64,000 nucleotides of DNA from Streptomyces sp. MspMP-M5 (GCF_000373585.1 NZ_KB891894.1:31469-95468), one strand, 5' to 3'. Positions 1 to 8,689 are shown, counted from the first letter of the stretch. Notes: generated by a model from the letters alone, not told the origin. Made by a program: numbers and translations.

Positions 1-234
1 CGCTACAGTTCCACCCCCGAGCTGGGCATCTTCCACGCCGTCACCGGCATCCACGGCGACATCCTCATCCCCGAGGACCGGCTGCGCGCCGCCGTCGCCC
101 GCTCCGCCCGCGGCGAGACCGAACTCGCCGCCGAGGTGGCCAAGCTGCTCGGCAAGCCCTGGGACGACGAGCTGGAGCCCTTCCGCTACGCCGGCGAGGG
201 CGCCCCGGTGCGCTGGCTGCACCAGGTCGTCTGA
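1..234 (+). CDS. DUF3145 family protein, C-terminal 77 residues (partial)
   Basis: Open from the first base of the window in frame 1 and closed by TGA at 232-234; the N-terminus lies outside. The visible part begins RYSSTPELGIFHAV and ends VRWLHQVV, which I recognise as the tail of DUF3145 proteins, conserved in actinobacteria and usually encoded next to the fatty acid synthase genes. No catalytic motif is known for the family and function is unassigned. It points towards fabF, from which it is separated by the dehydrogenase gene at 381-1271. The family call rests on recall of sequence and context, not on a search. Confidence 0.75.
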   Translation, partial: RYSSTPELGIFHAVTGIHGDILIPEDRLRAAVARSARGETELAAEVAKLLGKPWDDELEPFRYAGEGAPVRWLHQVV

Positions 235-380
235 GCAAGCCGGGGCGCCCGTGGGCCGGCCCGGCCCGGGCCGTCGTCCGGACGTCCCCGCAGGCGGCCG
301 TGCGGAGCCTTGTGCGGGCCGTACGGCGACGAACGGCGCACGGTTGGCCTGGAGCCCACTCCAGGTCCTAGCGTGCGCCC

Positions 381-1271
381 ATGGCTGACAACAACACCTC
401 TGACACCCTCTCGGTCGCCGTCCTGGGCACCGGGATCATGGGGACGGCGATGGCCCGCAACCTCGCCCGCGCCGGGCTGGACGTCCGCGCCTGGAACCGC
501 ACCCGCGCCAAGGCCGAGCCGCTGGCCGCCGACGGGGTCCGGGTCACCGACACCCCGGGCGAGGCCGTCGACGGCGCCGACGTGGTCCTCACCATGCTGC
601 TCGACGGCCCCGCCGTCCTGGACGCCGTGCGCACGGCCGCCCCGCACCTCGCCCCCGGCACCCTCTGGCTCCAGATGAGCACCGTCGGGCCCGCGGCACT
701 CGAACCGCTCGTCCGCCTCGCCGCCGAACAGGAGCTGGGCTTCGTCGACGCCCCCGTACTGGGCACCAAGGCGCCCGCCGAGAAGGGGCAGTTGATCGTC
801 CTCGCCGCCGGGGCGCCGGAGCTGCGGGAACGTGCCGGGCGGGTCTTCGACATCGTCGGCGGCCGCACCCAGTGGGTCGGTGAGGACGCCGCGGACGGGG
901 CCGCCAGCCGGCTCAAACTCGTCGTCAACAGCTGGGTGATGACGGTCATCAGCGGTACCGGTGAAACCCTCGGGCTCGCCAAGGGGCTGGGCGTGGACCC
1001 GCGGGAATTCCTGGACGCGGTCGCCGGCGGCGCGCTCGACATGCCGTATCTGCGGATGAAGTCGGAGGCGATCCTCTCCGGCGAACTCGCGCCCAGCTTC
1101 ACCGTTTCCGCGGCACGCAAGGACCTCCGGCTGATCACCGAGGCGGCCGAGGCGTCCGGAGTCCGGGCGGACCTGGCGGCCGCGGCCGGAGAGCGCTTCC
1201 GCCGGGCCGAGGAGCAGGGCCACGGCGGCGAGGACGGCGCGGCCGCGTACTTCGCCAGCTTCGACGGCTGA
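381..1271 (+). CDS. NAD(P)-dependent beta-hydroxyacid dehydrogenase family oxidoreductase
   Basis: 296 aa starting at ATG. An N-terminal Rossmann fold is plain: VLGTGIMGTAMARNLARAG at about residues 14-32 carries the GxGxMG signature typical of 3-hydroxyisobutyrate dehydrogenase, tartronate semialdehyde reductase and 6-phosphogluconate dehydrogenase relatives. A second helical domain follows, including the KLVVNSW segment around 178-184; K178 sits where the catalytic lysine of this family (in KxxxN) is found. The substrate cannot be told from sequence; glyoxylate/succinic semialdehyde reductase-like and imine reductase-like members share these features. It is a single gene convergent with the fab operon and ends at the strong terminator at 1288-1330. 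Family call secure, substrate open. Confidence 0.9.
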   Translation: MADNNTSDTLSVAVLGTGIMGTAMARNLARAGLDVRAWNRTRAKAEPLAADGVRVTDTPGEAVDGADVVLTMLLDGPAVLDAVRTAAPHLAPGTLWLQMSTVGPAALEPLVRLAAEQELGFVDAPVLGTKAPAEKGQLIVLAAGAPELRERAGRVFDIVGGRTQWVGEDAADGAASRLKLVVNSWVMTVISGTGETLGLAKGLGVDPREFLDAVAGGALDMPYLRMKSEAILSGELAPSFTVSAARKDLRLITEAAEASGVRADLAAAAGERFRRAEEQGHGGEDGAAAYFASFDG

Positions 1272-1287
1272 CGGCCGCCCGTGGCAG

Positions 1288-1330
1288 CACGAGGGCCCGC
1301 CCGGTCAGGACGACCGGGCGGGCCCTCGTG
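1288..1330. terminator. Bidirectional hairpin terminator between dehydrogenase and fabF
   Basis: Perfect 19-bp inverted repeat, arms 1288-1306 and 1312-1330 with a 5-nt loop, lying between the convergent stop codons of the dehydrogenase and fabF. There is no U-tract, as is usual in Streptomyces. It likely serves both genes. Confidence 0.85.
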
Positions 1331-1369
1331 GTGTCCGCGGCGGGTCCGCGGTGACCGTCTGGCGTTGCG

Positions 1370-2656
1370 TCAGACCGTGCGGAAGGCGAGGACGACGTTG
1401 TGGCCGCCGAAGCCGAACGAGTCGTTCAGCGCCGCGATCCGGCCCTCGGCGGGCAGCGCGCGGGCCTCGTCGCGGACGATGTCCGCCTCCACCTCGGGGT
1501 CGAGGTTCTCGATGTTGATGGTCGGCGGGGCCGTCCGGTTGTAGAGCGCCAGGATGGTGGCGACCGTCTCCACGCCGCCCGCGCCGCCCAGGAGGTGGCC
1601 GGTCATCGACTTGGTGGCGGAGACCGCCATGTGCCGCACGTCGTCGCCGAAGACCTTGTGCAGCGCCTTCAGCTCCGCCAGGTCGCCCTGCGGCGTCGAG
1701 GTGGCGTGCGCGTTGACGTGCACGATCTCGGACGGGTCGAGGGTGCTGTTGTCGAGGAGGTTCTGCAGCGCGTGCGCGATGCCGTTGCCGGACGGCTCCG
1801 GCTGCACGATGTCGTGGCTGTCGGCGGAGATGCCCTGGCCGACCGCCTCGGCGTAGACCCGGGCGCCGCGCTTGGCGGCGTGCTCGGCCGACTCCAGGAC
1901 GATCACACCGGCGCCCTCACCCAGGACGAAGCCGTTGCGTTCGCTGTCGAACGGCCGGGAGGCGCCCTGCGGGTCGTCGTTGTTCTTCGACATCGCCATC
2001 ATGTTGCCGAACGCGGCGATCGGCAGCGGATGGATGGCCGCCTCCGTGCCGCCCGCGACGACGATGTCGGCACGGCCCGTACGGATCATCTCGATGGCGT
2101 AGCCGATGGCCTCCGAGCCGGACGCGCAGGCGCTGACCGGGGTGTGCACACCGGCGCGGGCGTTGACGTCCAGACCGACGTTGGCCGCCGGTCCGTTGGG
2201 CATCAGCATCGGCACGGTGTGCGGGGAGACCCGGCGGACGCCCTTCTCGCGAAGGATGTCGTACTGGCCCAGGAGCGTGGTGACCCCGCCGATGCCGGAG
2301 GCGATGACCGCGCCCAGGCGGTCGGGGTTGACCGAACCGGCCGGGCCGGCGGCCGCGTCCGACTCTCCGGCCTTGGCCGTGAAGCCGGCGTCCGCCCACG
2401 CCTCACGGGCCGCGATCAGCGCGAACTGCGCCGAGCGGTCCAGTCGGCGGGCCTGCGGGCGGGGCAGCGTCTCGGTCGGGTCGACCGCCGCCTGCGCGGC
2501 GATCCGGACCGGAAGCTCGGCTGCCCAGTCCTGCTCCAGGAGGCTGACGCCGGACCGGCCGGCGAGCAGGCCCTCCCAGGTCGAAGCGCTGTCGCCACCC
2601 AGCGGTGTGGTTGCGCCGATACCGGTGACGACCACCGTGCGATTGGTCGCGTTCAC
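1370..2656 (-). CDS. fabF: 3-oxoacyl-ACP synthase II (KAS II)
   Basis: Elongating condensing enzyme of type II fatty acid synthesis: decarboxylates malonyl-ACP and joins it to acyl-ACP. Counting from the chosen GTG start (VNATNRTVVVTGIG) the protein is 428 aa, normal for FabF. The catalytic triad is visible: Cys177 in SACASGSEA, His317 in HVNAHATSTPQGD and His354 in KSMTGHLLGGAGG. The thiolase-fold end motif NDSFGFGGHN is at 411-420. An upstream in-frame ATG at 2719 exists but would add 21 residues with no family match. Last gene of fabD-fabH-acpP-fabF; 76 bp separate it from acpP. Confidence 0.97.
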   Translation of the reverse strand: MNATNRTVVVTGIGATTPLGGDSASTWEGLLAGRSGVSLLEQDWAAELPVRIAAQAAVDPTETLPRPQARRLDRSAQFALIAAREAWADAGFTAKAGESDAAAGPAGSVNPDRLGAVIASGIGGVTTLLGQYDILREKGVRRVSPHTVPMLMPNGPAANVGLDVNARAGVHTPVSACASGSEAIGYAIEMIRTGRADIVVAGGTEAAIHPLPIAAFGNMMAMSKNNDDPQGASRPFDSERNGFVLGEGAGVIVLESAEHAAKRGARVYAEAVGQGISADSHDIVQPEPSGNGIAHALQNLLDNSTLDPSEIVHVNAHATSTPQGDLAELKALHKVFGDDVRHMAVSATKSMTGHLLGGAGGVETVATILALYNRTAPPTINIENLDPEVEADIVRDEARALPAEGRIAALNDSFGFGGHNVVLAFRTV

Positions 2657-2732
2657 GGGAATTCTTACTCCACGGGTAGAGGTGTCTGAATCGACGGCGC
2701 CACCGCCGGGTGGCGACATGCGCTGCGCCAGA

Positions 2733-2981
2733 TCAGGACTGGTGCTTGAGGATGTAGTCGGTCGCGTCGCCGACGGTCTTGAGGTTCTTGACGTCGTCGT
2801 CCGGGATCTTCACGTCGAAGCGCTCTTCGGCGGCGACGACCACCTCGACCATGGACAGCGAGTCGACGTCCAGATCGTCGGTGAAGGACTTGTCCAGCTT
2901 GACGTCCTCGGTGGGGATGCCGGCGATCTCGTTGACGATCTCGGCGAGACCCTTGAGGATCTCTTCCTGGGTGGCGGCCAT
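2733..2981 (-). CDS. acpP: Acyl carrier protein
   Basis: 82 aa, acidic, the size of bacterial ACPs. Ser41 in DVDSLSMVEVV is the expected site of 4'-phosphopantetheine attachment. The protein shuttles acyl intermediates between FabD, FabH, FabF and the reductases. ATG start preceded by GAAGGAG with 5-nt spacing. It lies between fabH (109 bp upstream) and fabF (76 bp downstream), so the operon has somewhat wide gaps around acpP, which in many bacteria go with higher ACP output; whether there is an internal promoter here cannot be told. Primary-metabolism ACP rather than polyketide ACP, judged by context and the conserved helix II sequence. Confidence 0.97.
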   Translation of the reverse strand: MAATQEEILKGLAEIVNEIAGIPTEDVKLDKSFTDDLDVDSLSMVEVVVAAEERFDVKIPDDDVKNLKTVGDATDYILKHQS

Positions 2982-3090
2982 GATGGCGCTCCTTCGTGTA
3001 GCGGGAAACTGCTTTGTCTGACAGTGAAGCGGTGCAGGCCCGCGCAGCGGTCGGCACGTCGTGCTCGGTGCCGGACTGCGCAGATCTTGC

Positions 3091-4137
3091 CTAGGGGAGA
3101 GTAACGACCGTCGCGGCGTACACGAGACCCGCCCCGAAGCCGATGACCAGCGCGGTGTCCCCGCTCTTGGCCTGACCGGTCGCCAGCAGCCGCTCCATGG
3201 CGAGCGGAATGGAGGCGGCCGAGGTGTTGCCGGTGGTCTCCACGTCGCGGGCGACCGTGACGCTCTCCGGCAGTTTCAGAGTCTTCACCATCGAGTCGAT
3301 GATCCGCATGTTGGCCTGATGCGGGATGAAGACGTCCAGATCCTCCGGGCTGACGCCGGCCTCGTCCAGCGCCTGCTGGGCGACCTTCGCCATCTCGAAC
3401 ACCGCCCAGCGGAAGACCGCCTGGCCCTCCTGGGCGATGGCGGGGTAGCGGACCGCCTCCAGGGCGGGACGCTCCTTCGGCCCGTCGCCACCGGGCGCCG
3501 GGGTGGTGCGGTACACGTCCCAGGGGAGGGTCTGCTTGATGGTGTCGGACTTGTCGCCCTCCGAGCCCCAGACGGTCGGGCCGATCGCCGGCTCCTTGGC
3601 CGGGCCGACGATGACCGCGCCGGCGCCGTCGCCGAACAGGAAGGCCGTGGCGCGGTCCTCCAGGTCCGTCAGGTCCGAGAGCCGCTCGACGCCGATCACC
3701 AGCACGTACTCGGCGGAGCCCTCGGTGACCAGGCCCTTGGCCAGCGTCAGGCCGTAGCCGAAGCCGGCGCAGCCCGCGGAGATGTCGAAGGCGGCCGGCT
3801 TGCCGGCGCCGACGAGGTGCGCGATCTCGGTCGCGATGGCCGGGGTCTGCTTGAAGTGCGAGACGGTGGAGACGATCACCGCGCCGATCTGCTCCGGCGT
3901 GATGCCGGCGTCCGCCACGGCCTTGCCGGACGCCTCGACGGCCATGGTCGCGACGGTCTCGTCGGGGCCCGCCCAGTGGCGCGTGGCGATGCCCGACCGC
4001 GAACGGATCCACTCGTCGGACGAGTCGATGTGCTTGAGGATCTCCTCGTTGGGCACGACACGGGTCGGGCGGTAGCCGCCGACGCCCATGATCCGCGCGT
4101 ACGGCGCGCCCTTGGAAGGCTTGATCTTCGAGGTCAT
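3091..4137 (-). CDS. fabH: 3-oxoacyl-ACP synthase III (KAS III)
   Basis: Initiating condensing enzyme: joins acyl-CoA starter to malonyl-ACP; in Streptomyces it accepts branched starters such as isobutyryl-CoA. 348 aa. Catalytic residues visible: Cys123 in DISAGCAGF, His273 in FIPHQANMRII and Asn304 in TTGNTSAASIP. The GVGGYRPTRVVPNEEI start is typical. ATG start 12 nt after the fabD stop, so translational coupling with fabD is likely. Length and motifs argue against a KAS III-like O-acyltransferase or polyketide-associated ketosynthase. Confidence 0.97.
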   Translation of the reverse strand: MTSKIKPSKGAPYARIMGVGGYRPTRVVPNEEILKHIDSSDEWIRSRSGIATRHWAGPDETVATMAVEASGKAVADAGITPEQIGAVIVSTVSHFKQTPAIATEIAHLVGAGKPAAFDISAGCAGFGYGLTLAKGLVTEGSAEYVLVIGVERLSDLTDLEDRATAFLFGDGAGAVIVGPAKEPAIGPTVWGSEGDKSDTIKQTLPWDVYRTTPAPGGDGPKERPALEAVRYPAIAQEGQAVFRWAVFEMAKVAQQALDEAGVSPEDLDVFIPHQANMRIIDSMVKTLKLPESVTVARDVETTGNTSAASIPLAMERLLATGQAKSGDTALVIGFGAGLVYAATVVTLP

Positions 4138-4149
4138 GCGCTGCGACTC

Positions 4150-5106
4150 CTATTCGGCCGGTGCTGCGGGAGCGGCGTCCGCGGCGGTGGCGATCAGCTC
4201 ACGGGCCGCGTCGAGGTCGTCGGGCGTCTTCAGGGCGAGCGTCTTCACCCCGGGCAGGGCGCGCTTGGCCAGGCCCGTGAGGGTGCCGCCGGGCGCGGCC
4301 TCGACGAGCGCGGTGACCCCGAGCTCCTTGAAGGTCTCCATGCAGCGGTCCCAGCGCACGGGGTTGGCCACCTGGCCGACCAGTCGCCGCACCACGTCCT
4401 GGCCAGAGGTGACCACCTGGCCGTCCCTGTTGGAGACGTACCGGACGCGCGGGTCGGCCGGGGCCAGCTCGGTGACCGCGGCCTCCAAAGCCGCGACGGC
4501 GGGAGCCATGTGGTGGGTGTGGAACGCGCCGGCCACCTTGAGCGGCACGACCCGGCGGGTGCCCTCCGGCTTGTCCTCGACCAGTGCGGCGATCTGCTCG
4601 GCGGTGCCGGCGGCCACGATCTGGCCGGCGCCGTTGACGTTCGCCGGGGTCAGGCCGAGCTTCTCCAGGTGCGGCAGGACGATGTCGGCGTCGCCGCCCA
4701 GCAGGGCGGCCATACCGGTCTCGGTGACCGCGGCGGCCTCGGCCATGGCCAGCCCGCGGCGGCGCACCAGGGACAGCGCCTCGGCGTCGGAGAGGGTGCC
4801 GGCCAGGGCCGCGGCGGCGAGCTCACCGACGCTGTGGCCGGCCGTCGCGCCGACCTGTGCGGCGAGCGCTTCGGCGGCCGGGAAGAGCTGCCGCGCGGAG
4901 ATCAGGGCGGACGCCACCAGCAGCGGCTGGGCGACCGCCGTGTCGCGGATCTCGTCTTCGCTTGCCTTGGTGCCGTAGTGGACGAGGTCCAGGTCGATGG
5001 CCGCGGACCATTCGCGGAGCTGGTCCTCGACTCCGGGGAGGTCGAGCCAGGGGGTCAGGAAGCCGGGCGTCTGAGCGCCTTGGCCGGGAGCGACGAGTAC
5101 GAGCAC
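4150..5106 (-). CDS. fabD: Malonyl-CoA:ACP malonyltransferase
   Basis: Loads malonyl groups from CoA to ACP. Chosen start is the GTG giving VLVLVAPGQGAQTPG, 318 aa; another GTG two codons upstream (5112) is possible. The gene is inside a much longer open frame whose upstream part overlaps fasR antisense-frame sequence and is not real. Motifs: oxyanion-loop GQGAQ at 8-12, nucleophile Ser92 in GHSVGE, and catalytic His196 in GAFHTHHM. First gene of the fab operon, following fasR after an 89-bp gap. In Streptomyces this enzyme can also serve polyketide synthases. Confidence 0.96.
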   Translation of the reverse strand: MLVLVAPGQGAQTPGFLTPWLDLPGVEDQLREWSAAIDLDLVHYGTKASEDEIRDTAVAQPLLVASALISARQLFPAAEALAAQVGATAGHSVGELAAAALAGTLSDAEALSLVRRRGLAMAEAAAVTETGMAALLGGDADIVLPHLEKLGLTPANVNGAGQIVAAGTAEQIAALVEDKPEGTRRVVPLKVAGAFHTHHMAPAVAALEAAVTELAPADPRVRYVSNRDGQVVTSGQDVVRRLVGQVANPVRWDRCMETFKELGVTALVEAAPGGTLTGLAKRALPGVKTLALKTPDDLDAARELIATAADAAPAAPAE

Positions 5107-5195
5107 CCTCACACTCTCTCTTGTGGGAGGTCCCGCCCGCCCGTGGGGACAGGGACGAAGAACCATCGGGGGAATTGTTGGTGTTCGACAAAAGT
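5107..5195 (-). promoter_or_regulatory. fasR-fabD intergenic region, probable fab operon promoter and FasR target
   Basis: 89 bp between the FasR stop and the fabD start. On the minus strand a TTGTCG hexamer and a short interrupted repeat (TTGTTGGTGTTCGACAA on the plus strand, 5175-5191; only 4-bp outer arms) are seen. FasR of S. coelicolor is known to bind the fabDHPF promoter region and activate it. The exact site is inferred from position only and the repeat is weak. Confidence 0.4.
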
Positions 5196-6380
5196 CTAGG
5201 GTTGCGCCGCGGCGCCGGTCAGGCGCCCCAGAATCAGCGCGATACGCAGCGTAAACGCGGATCGCACATCGGACGGCGACCAGCCGGTGACGTCCGTCAC
5301 ACGTCGGAGCCGATAGCGCACGGTGTTGGGATGGACGAACAGCATCCGGGCGGCGCCCTCCAGACTGCTCGCCTGCTCCAGATAGACGCTCAGCGTCTCC
5401 AGGAGCGCCGACCCCGCCTCCTCCAGCGGTCTGTAGATCTCCTCCACCAGCTGCTCCCGCGCGACCGGGTCGGAGGCCATAGCGCGCTCCGGCAGCAGAT
5501 CGTCGGCGAGCACCGGCCGGGGGGCGTCCGGCCAGGCCGCGCAGGCCCGCAGGCCGGCGGCCGCGGCCTGGGCCGAGCGGGTCGCGGCGAGCAGGTCGGA
5601 GACGACCGGGCCGGCCACCACGGGCCCGGCGGCGAACGGCCCGATCAGCGCCTTGGCGGCCTTGAGCGGATTGTCCGAACCGCCCGCGATCACCACCAGC
5701 CGGCTGCCCAGGACGCCGGTCAGCACCTGGAGTTTGGCGTGCCGGGCGGCCCGCCGGATCGCCTCCACGGTCAGCTCGCTGTCGCCGTCCGGGGCGGTGC
5801 CCAGCACCACGCACACATGCTCCGGCGCGTTCCAGCCCAGGGCCGCCGCCCGGGAGACCGCGCCCTCGTCGGCCTCCCCGGACAGCACCGCGTTGACCAC
5901 CAGGGACTCCAGGCGGGCGTCCCAGGCCCCGCGCGCCTCGGCGGCCTGCGCGTAGACCTGGGCGGTGGCGAAGGCGATCTCCCGGGCGTAGACCAGCAGC
6001 GCCTCGCGCAGCACGGACTCGTCGCCCGGTGCCGCGACGTCGTCGATCGCGGCCTCCATGACCTCGATCGTGGTGCGGACCATCTCGACGGTCTGCCGCA
6101 GGGTGATCGCCCGGGTCAGCTCGCGCGGCGCCGTCCCGAACACGTCGGTGCTGATCGCCTGCGGCGTCTCGGGATGGCGGAACCACTCGGTGAACGCGGC
6201 GATGCCGGCCTGTGCGACCAGGCCGATCCAGGAACGGTTCTCCGGAGGCATCGCGCGGTACCACGGCAGCGTGGCGTCCATACGGGAGATCGCGGCGGCC
6301 GCCAGTTTGCCGGAGGAGTTCTCCAGCCGCCGGAGGGTCGCGGAGTGCGGGTGCGCGTCGCGCGATGCGGGTTCAGACAC
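5196..6380 (-). CDS. fasR: FasR, PucR-type activator of fatty acid synthesis
   Basis: 394 aa with an N-terminal regulatory region and a C-terminal PucR-type helix-turn-helix: LLETLSVYLEQASSLEGAARMLFVHPNTVRYRLRRV at about 330-365 is the classic architecture (long helix, then HPNTVRYR recognition helix). Position directly upstream of fabD on the same strand identifies it with FasR of S. coelicolor, the transcriptional activator of the fab operon. It begins at ATG, divergent from the pirin gene with only 58 bp between starts, so the two promoters overlap. Co-transcription with fabD is possible but the 89-bp gap suggests a separate fab promoter. Confidence 0.92.
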   Translation of the reverse strand: MSEPASRDAHPHSATLRRLENSSGKLAAAAISRMDATLPWYRAMPPENRSWIGLVAQAGIAAFTEWFRHPETPQAISTDVFGTAPRELTRAITLRQTVEMVRTTIEVMEAAIDDVAAPGDESVLREALLVYAREIAFATAQVYAQAAEARGAWDARLESLVVNAVLSGEADEGAVSRAAALGWNAPEHVCVVLGTAPDGDSELTVEAIRRAARHAKLQVLTGVLGSRLVVIAGGSDNPLKAAKALIGPFAAGPVVAGPVVSDLLAATRSAQAAAAGLRACAAWPDAPRPVLADDLLPERAMASDPVAREQLVEEIYRPLEEAGSALLETLSVYLEQASSLEGAARMLFVHPNTVRYRLRRVTDVTGWSPSDVRSAFTLRIALILGRLTGAAAQP

Positions 6381-6438
6381 GGGACCAAGCCTGCCCTATC
6401 GGGATGAGCGGGTGGAGCGGTGGGGCTACGGTGGCCCG

Positions 6439-7110
6439 ATGATCGAGGTGCGCAGGGGCGAGGAACGCTATCGGGGCGGGGACACGGACGCCGGGATCGT
6501 GTCGCTGCACGCGTTCTCCTTCGGGCCCCACTTCGACCCGGACAACCTGCGTTTCGGCGCGCTGGTCGCCTGCAACGAGGAGCGCCTGGCGCCCGGCGCC
6601 GGCTTCGACGAGCATCCGCACCGGGACACCGAGATCGTCACCTGGGTCGTCGAGGGCGAGCTGACCCACCGCGATTCGACGGGCCATGCCACGACCGTAC
6701 GCCCCGGCGACCTGGCGCGGCTGAGCTCCGCCGGCGGCGTCCGGCACGTCGAGCGCAACGACGGCCCGGTGCCGCTGCGCTTCGTCCAGATGTGGCTGAC
6801 GCCCCGCGACCCGGGCGGCGAACCGGAGTACGAGGTGGTGCGGGAGGTCGCCGACGGTGCGCCCCAGGCGCTGCCGCGGGCCGGCGCCACGCTGCGGGTG
6901 TGCCGCCTCGGGGCGGGCGGGCGCACCGCCGTCCCGGATGCCGCCCGGGTCTACGTCCATGTCGTACGGGGCGAGGTGCGGCTCGGGGACACGCTGCTGG
7001 CGGCCGGGGACGCGGCGCGGATCACCGGCGCGCGGGGGCTCGAGCTGCGGGCGGCGGCGGAAGCGGAGTGCCTGGTGTGGGAGATGGGGCCGGAGCCGGT
7101 GTACGGATGA
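6439..7110 (+). CDS. Pirin family protein (bicupin)
   Basis: 223 aa from ATG. The N-terminal cupin carries the pirin metal-site pattern: FDEHPHRDTEIVTWVVEGELTHRDS at about 56-80 supplies two His (HPH) and a downstream H/E, and VRHVERND follows. A second, degenerate cupin occupies the C-terminal half (HVVRGEVRLGDTLLAAGDAARI). Pirins include quercetin 2,3-dioxygenases and regulators that bind the pyruvate dehydrogenase complex; the substrate here cannot be assigned. Divergent from fasR with 58 bp between starts, suggesting shared regulatory DNA. Convergent with the serine hydrolase gene downstream. Confidence 0.9.
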   Translation: MIEVRRGEERYRGGDTDAGIVSLHAFSFGPHFDPDNLRFGALVACNEERLAPGAGFDEHPHRDTEIVTWVVEGELTHRDSTGHATTVRPGDLARLSSAGGVRHVERNDGPVPLRFVQMWLTPRDPGGEPEYEVVREVADGAPQALPRAGATLRVCRLGAGGRTAVPDAARVYVHVVRGEVRLGDTLLAAGDAARITGARGLELRAAAEAECLVWEMGPEPVYG

Positions 7111-7150
7111 GCCGTGCACCGGCACCGGGAGCCCGGCCGGCCGGAGCGCC

Positions 7151-7972
7151 TCAGCCCTTCCCGGCCAGCTCGGCCAGGACCGCGTCCGTCAGCTGCGGCC
7201 ACGCCTCGATCGCCCACGGGCCGAAGTCCCGGTCGGTGAGCGCGACACAGGCCGCGCCGGCCGCCGGGTCCACCCACAGGAACGTGCCGGACTGGCCGAA
7301 GTGCCCGAACGTGCGCGGCGAGGAGGCGGCGCCCGTCCAGTGCGGCGCCTTGCCGTCGCGGATCTCGAAGCCAAGCCCCCAGTCGTTGGGCTTCTGGTGG
7401 CCGTAGCCGGGCAGCACGCCGGTCAGGCCCGGGAAGACCACCTGCGTCGCCGCGGCGAGGGTCTGCGGCGCCAGCAGCCGCGGCGCCTGCAGCTCGGCGG
7501 CGAAGCGGATCAGGTCCGCGACCGTGGAGACGCCGTCCTTGGCCGGTGAGCCGGCCAGCTCCGTCGACGTCATCCCCAGCGGGGCCAGCACCGCCTCGTG
7601 CAGGTACTGCGGGAAGGGGATCTCGGTGGCCTTGGCGAGGTGGTCGCCGAGCGCCTCGAAACCGGCGTTGGAGTAGATCCGGCGGGTGCCCGGGGCAGCC
7701 ACCTGGCGCGCCTCGTCGAACGCCAGCCCCGAGGTGTGGGCGAGCAGATGACGGACCGTGGAGCCCTCCGGGCCGGCCGGCTCGTCCAGCTCGACGGCGC
7801 CCTCCTCGACGGCGAGCAGCGCGGCGTAGGCGGTCAGCGGCTTGGTGACGGACGCCAGCGGGAAGCGGTGGTCCAGCGGGCCGTGCGTGCCGGCCACCGA
7901 GCCGTCGGCGCGTACGACGGCGGCCGCCGCGGTGGGCACCGGCCAGTTCTCGATCATCCCCAGGCTCTGCAT
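7151..7972 (-). CDS. Serine hydrolase, beta-lactamase class C/esterase family
   Basis: 273 aa, short for the family (usually 350-400). Active-site motifs are all visible: Ser41-Val-Thr-Lys44 (SxxK), Tyr100-Ser-Asn102 (YxN) and HFGQSG at 224-229 in place of KTG, the form seen in EstB-type esterases and D-aminopeptidase-like enzymes. No signal peptide, so probably cytosolic and an esterase or peptidase rather than a periplasmic-type beta-lactamase. Single gene, convergent with pirin, divergent from merR with roughly 190 bp between starts. Confidence 0.88.
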   Translation of the reverse strand: MQSLGMIENWPVPTAAAAVVRADGSVAGTHGPLDHRFPLASVTKPLTAYAALLAVEEGAVELDEPAGPEGSTVRHLLAHTSGLAFDEARQVAAPGTRRIYSNAGFEALGDHLAKATEIPFPQYLHEAVLAPLGMTSTELAGSPAKDGVSTVADLIRFAAELQAPRLLAPQTLAAATQVVFPGLTGVLPGYGHQKPNDWGLGFEIRDGKAPHWTGAASSPRTFGHFGQSGTFLWVDPAAGAACVALTDRDFGPWAIEAWPQLTDAVLAELAGKG

Positions 7973-8037
7973 GGCCCCGAGCCTACGGGGTGCCCCCGTG
8001 CCTTCAAATTCAGGTCAAGAACGATCGCGGCCGGTGC

Positions 8038-8068
8038 TTGCTTGGAGTGCACTCCAAGTCTCTAGCGT
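8038..8068 (+). promoter_or_regulatory. MerR-type promoter with palindromic operator
   Basis: A perfect 18-bp palindrome, CTTGGAGTGCACTCCAAG (8041-8058), sits between TTGCTT (-35, 8038-8043) and TAGCGT (-10, 8063-8068) with a 19-bp spacer. That overlong spacer with an embedded dyad is the hallmark of promoters controlled by MerR proteins, which untwist the DNA to allow transcription. It reads into the merR/aldo-keto reductase pair. Confidence 0.85.
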
Positions 8069-8161
8069 TGGGGAGGTCGTAAGGCGCCCCGGTGGAACCT
8101 CCGGCGGTGCGACGACATCCGGGGCGATGCGCACCGGGGACGAGTAGGGGGAAGACGCGGC

Positions 8162-8683
8162 ATGACGGTGACGCAGAGTGAACCGGTGACCGGCGGCACG
8201 GCCCTGGCCGGACTGCCGGAGCCGGTGTGTCCGAACCGGCGCCCGCTGCCGGCGGCGGCCCGGGACTGCGGGAAGACCTATGGCGGCTATCCGCGCCCGG
8301 CCGGCCAGGACCGCTACACCATCGGCGAGGTGGCCGAGCACACCGGACTCAGCGCCCACACCCTGCGCTGGTACGAGCGGATCGGCCTGATGCCGCACGT
8401 GGACCGGACGCACACCGGGCAGCGCCGCTTCACCAACCGCGACCTGGACTGGCTCGGCCTGGTCTCCAAGCTCCGGCTGACCGGTATGCCGGTCGCCGAC
8501 ATGGTCCGGTACGCGGAGCTGGTGCGGGAGGGCGAGAGCACCTTCGCCGCGCGCGAGGCGCTGCTCACCCGGCACCGCGCGGACGTACGGCAGCGGATCG
8601 CCGAGCTGGAGAGCACGCTCGACGTCCTCGACTACAAGATCGGTATCTACGCCGACGCCCGACGGGCGTCCGAGAGGTTCTGA
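8162..8683 (+). CDS. MerR family transcriptional regulator (NmlR/AdhR-like)
   Basis: 173 aa from ATG with a GGGGGAAG ribosome site. After an unusual 55-residue N-terminal extension, the MerR winged helix starts at YTIGEVAEHTGLSAHTLRWYERIGL, followed by the wing GQRRFTNRDLDWL and a C-terminal coiled coil (REALLTRHRADVRQRIAELESTLDVLDYKIGIY). There is no cluster of Cys like a metal sensor; a lone Cys lies in the extension. The palindrome CTTGGAGTGCACTCCAAG upstream matches the operator type of aldehyde/electrophile-sensing MerR proteins. Six bp separate it from the reductase gene, so they form an autoregulated operon. Confidence 0.92.
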   Translation: MTVTQSEPVTGGTALAGLPEPVCPNRRPLPAAARDCGKTYGGYPRPAGQDRYTIGEVAEHTGLSAHTLRWYERIGLMPHVDRTHTGQRRFTNRDLDWLGLVSKLRLTGMPVADMVRYAELVREGESTFAAREALLTRHRADVRQRIAELESTLDVLDYKIGIYADARRASERF

Positions 8684-8689
8684 GTTCCC

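Noticed and set aside
3061..5199. Long plus-strand open frame opposite fabH and fabD
   Set aside because: Arg/Gly/His-rich translation without domains; a mirror of GC-biased codons of the real minus-strand genes.
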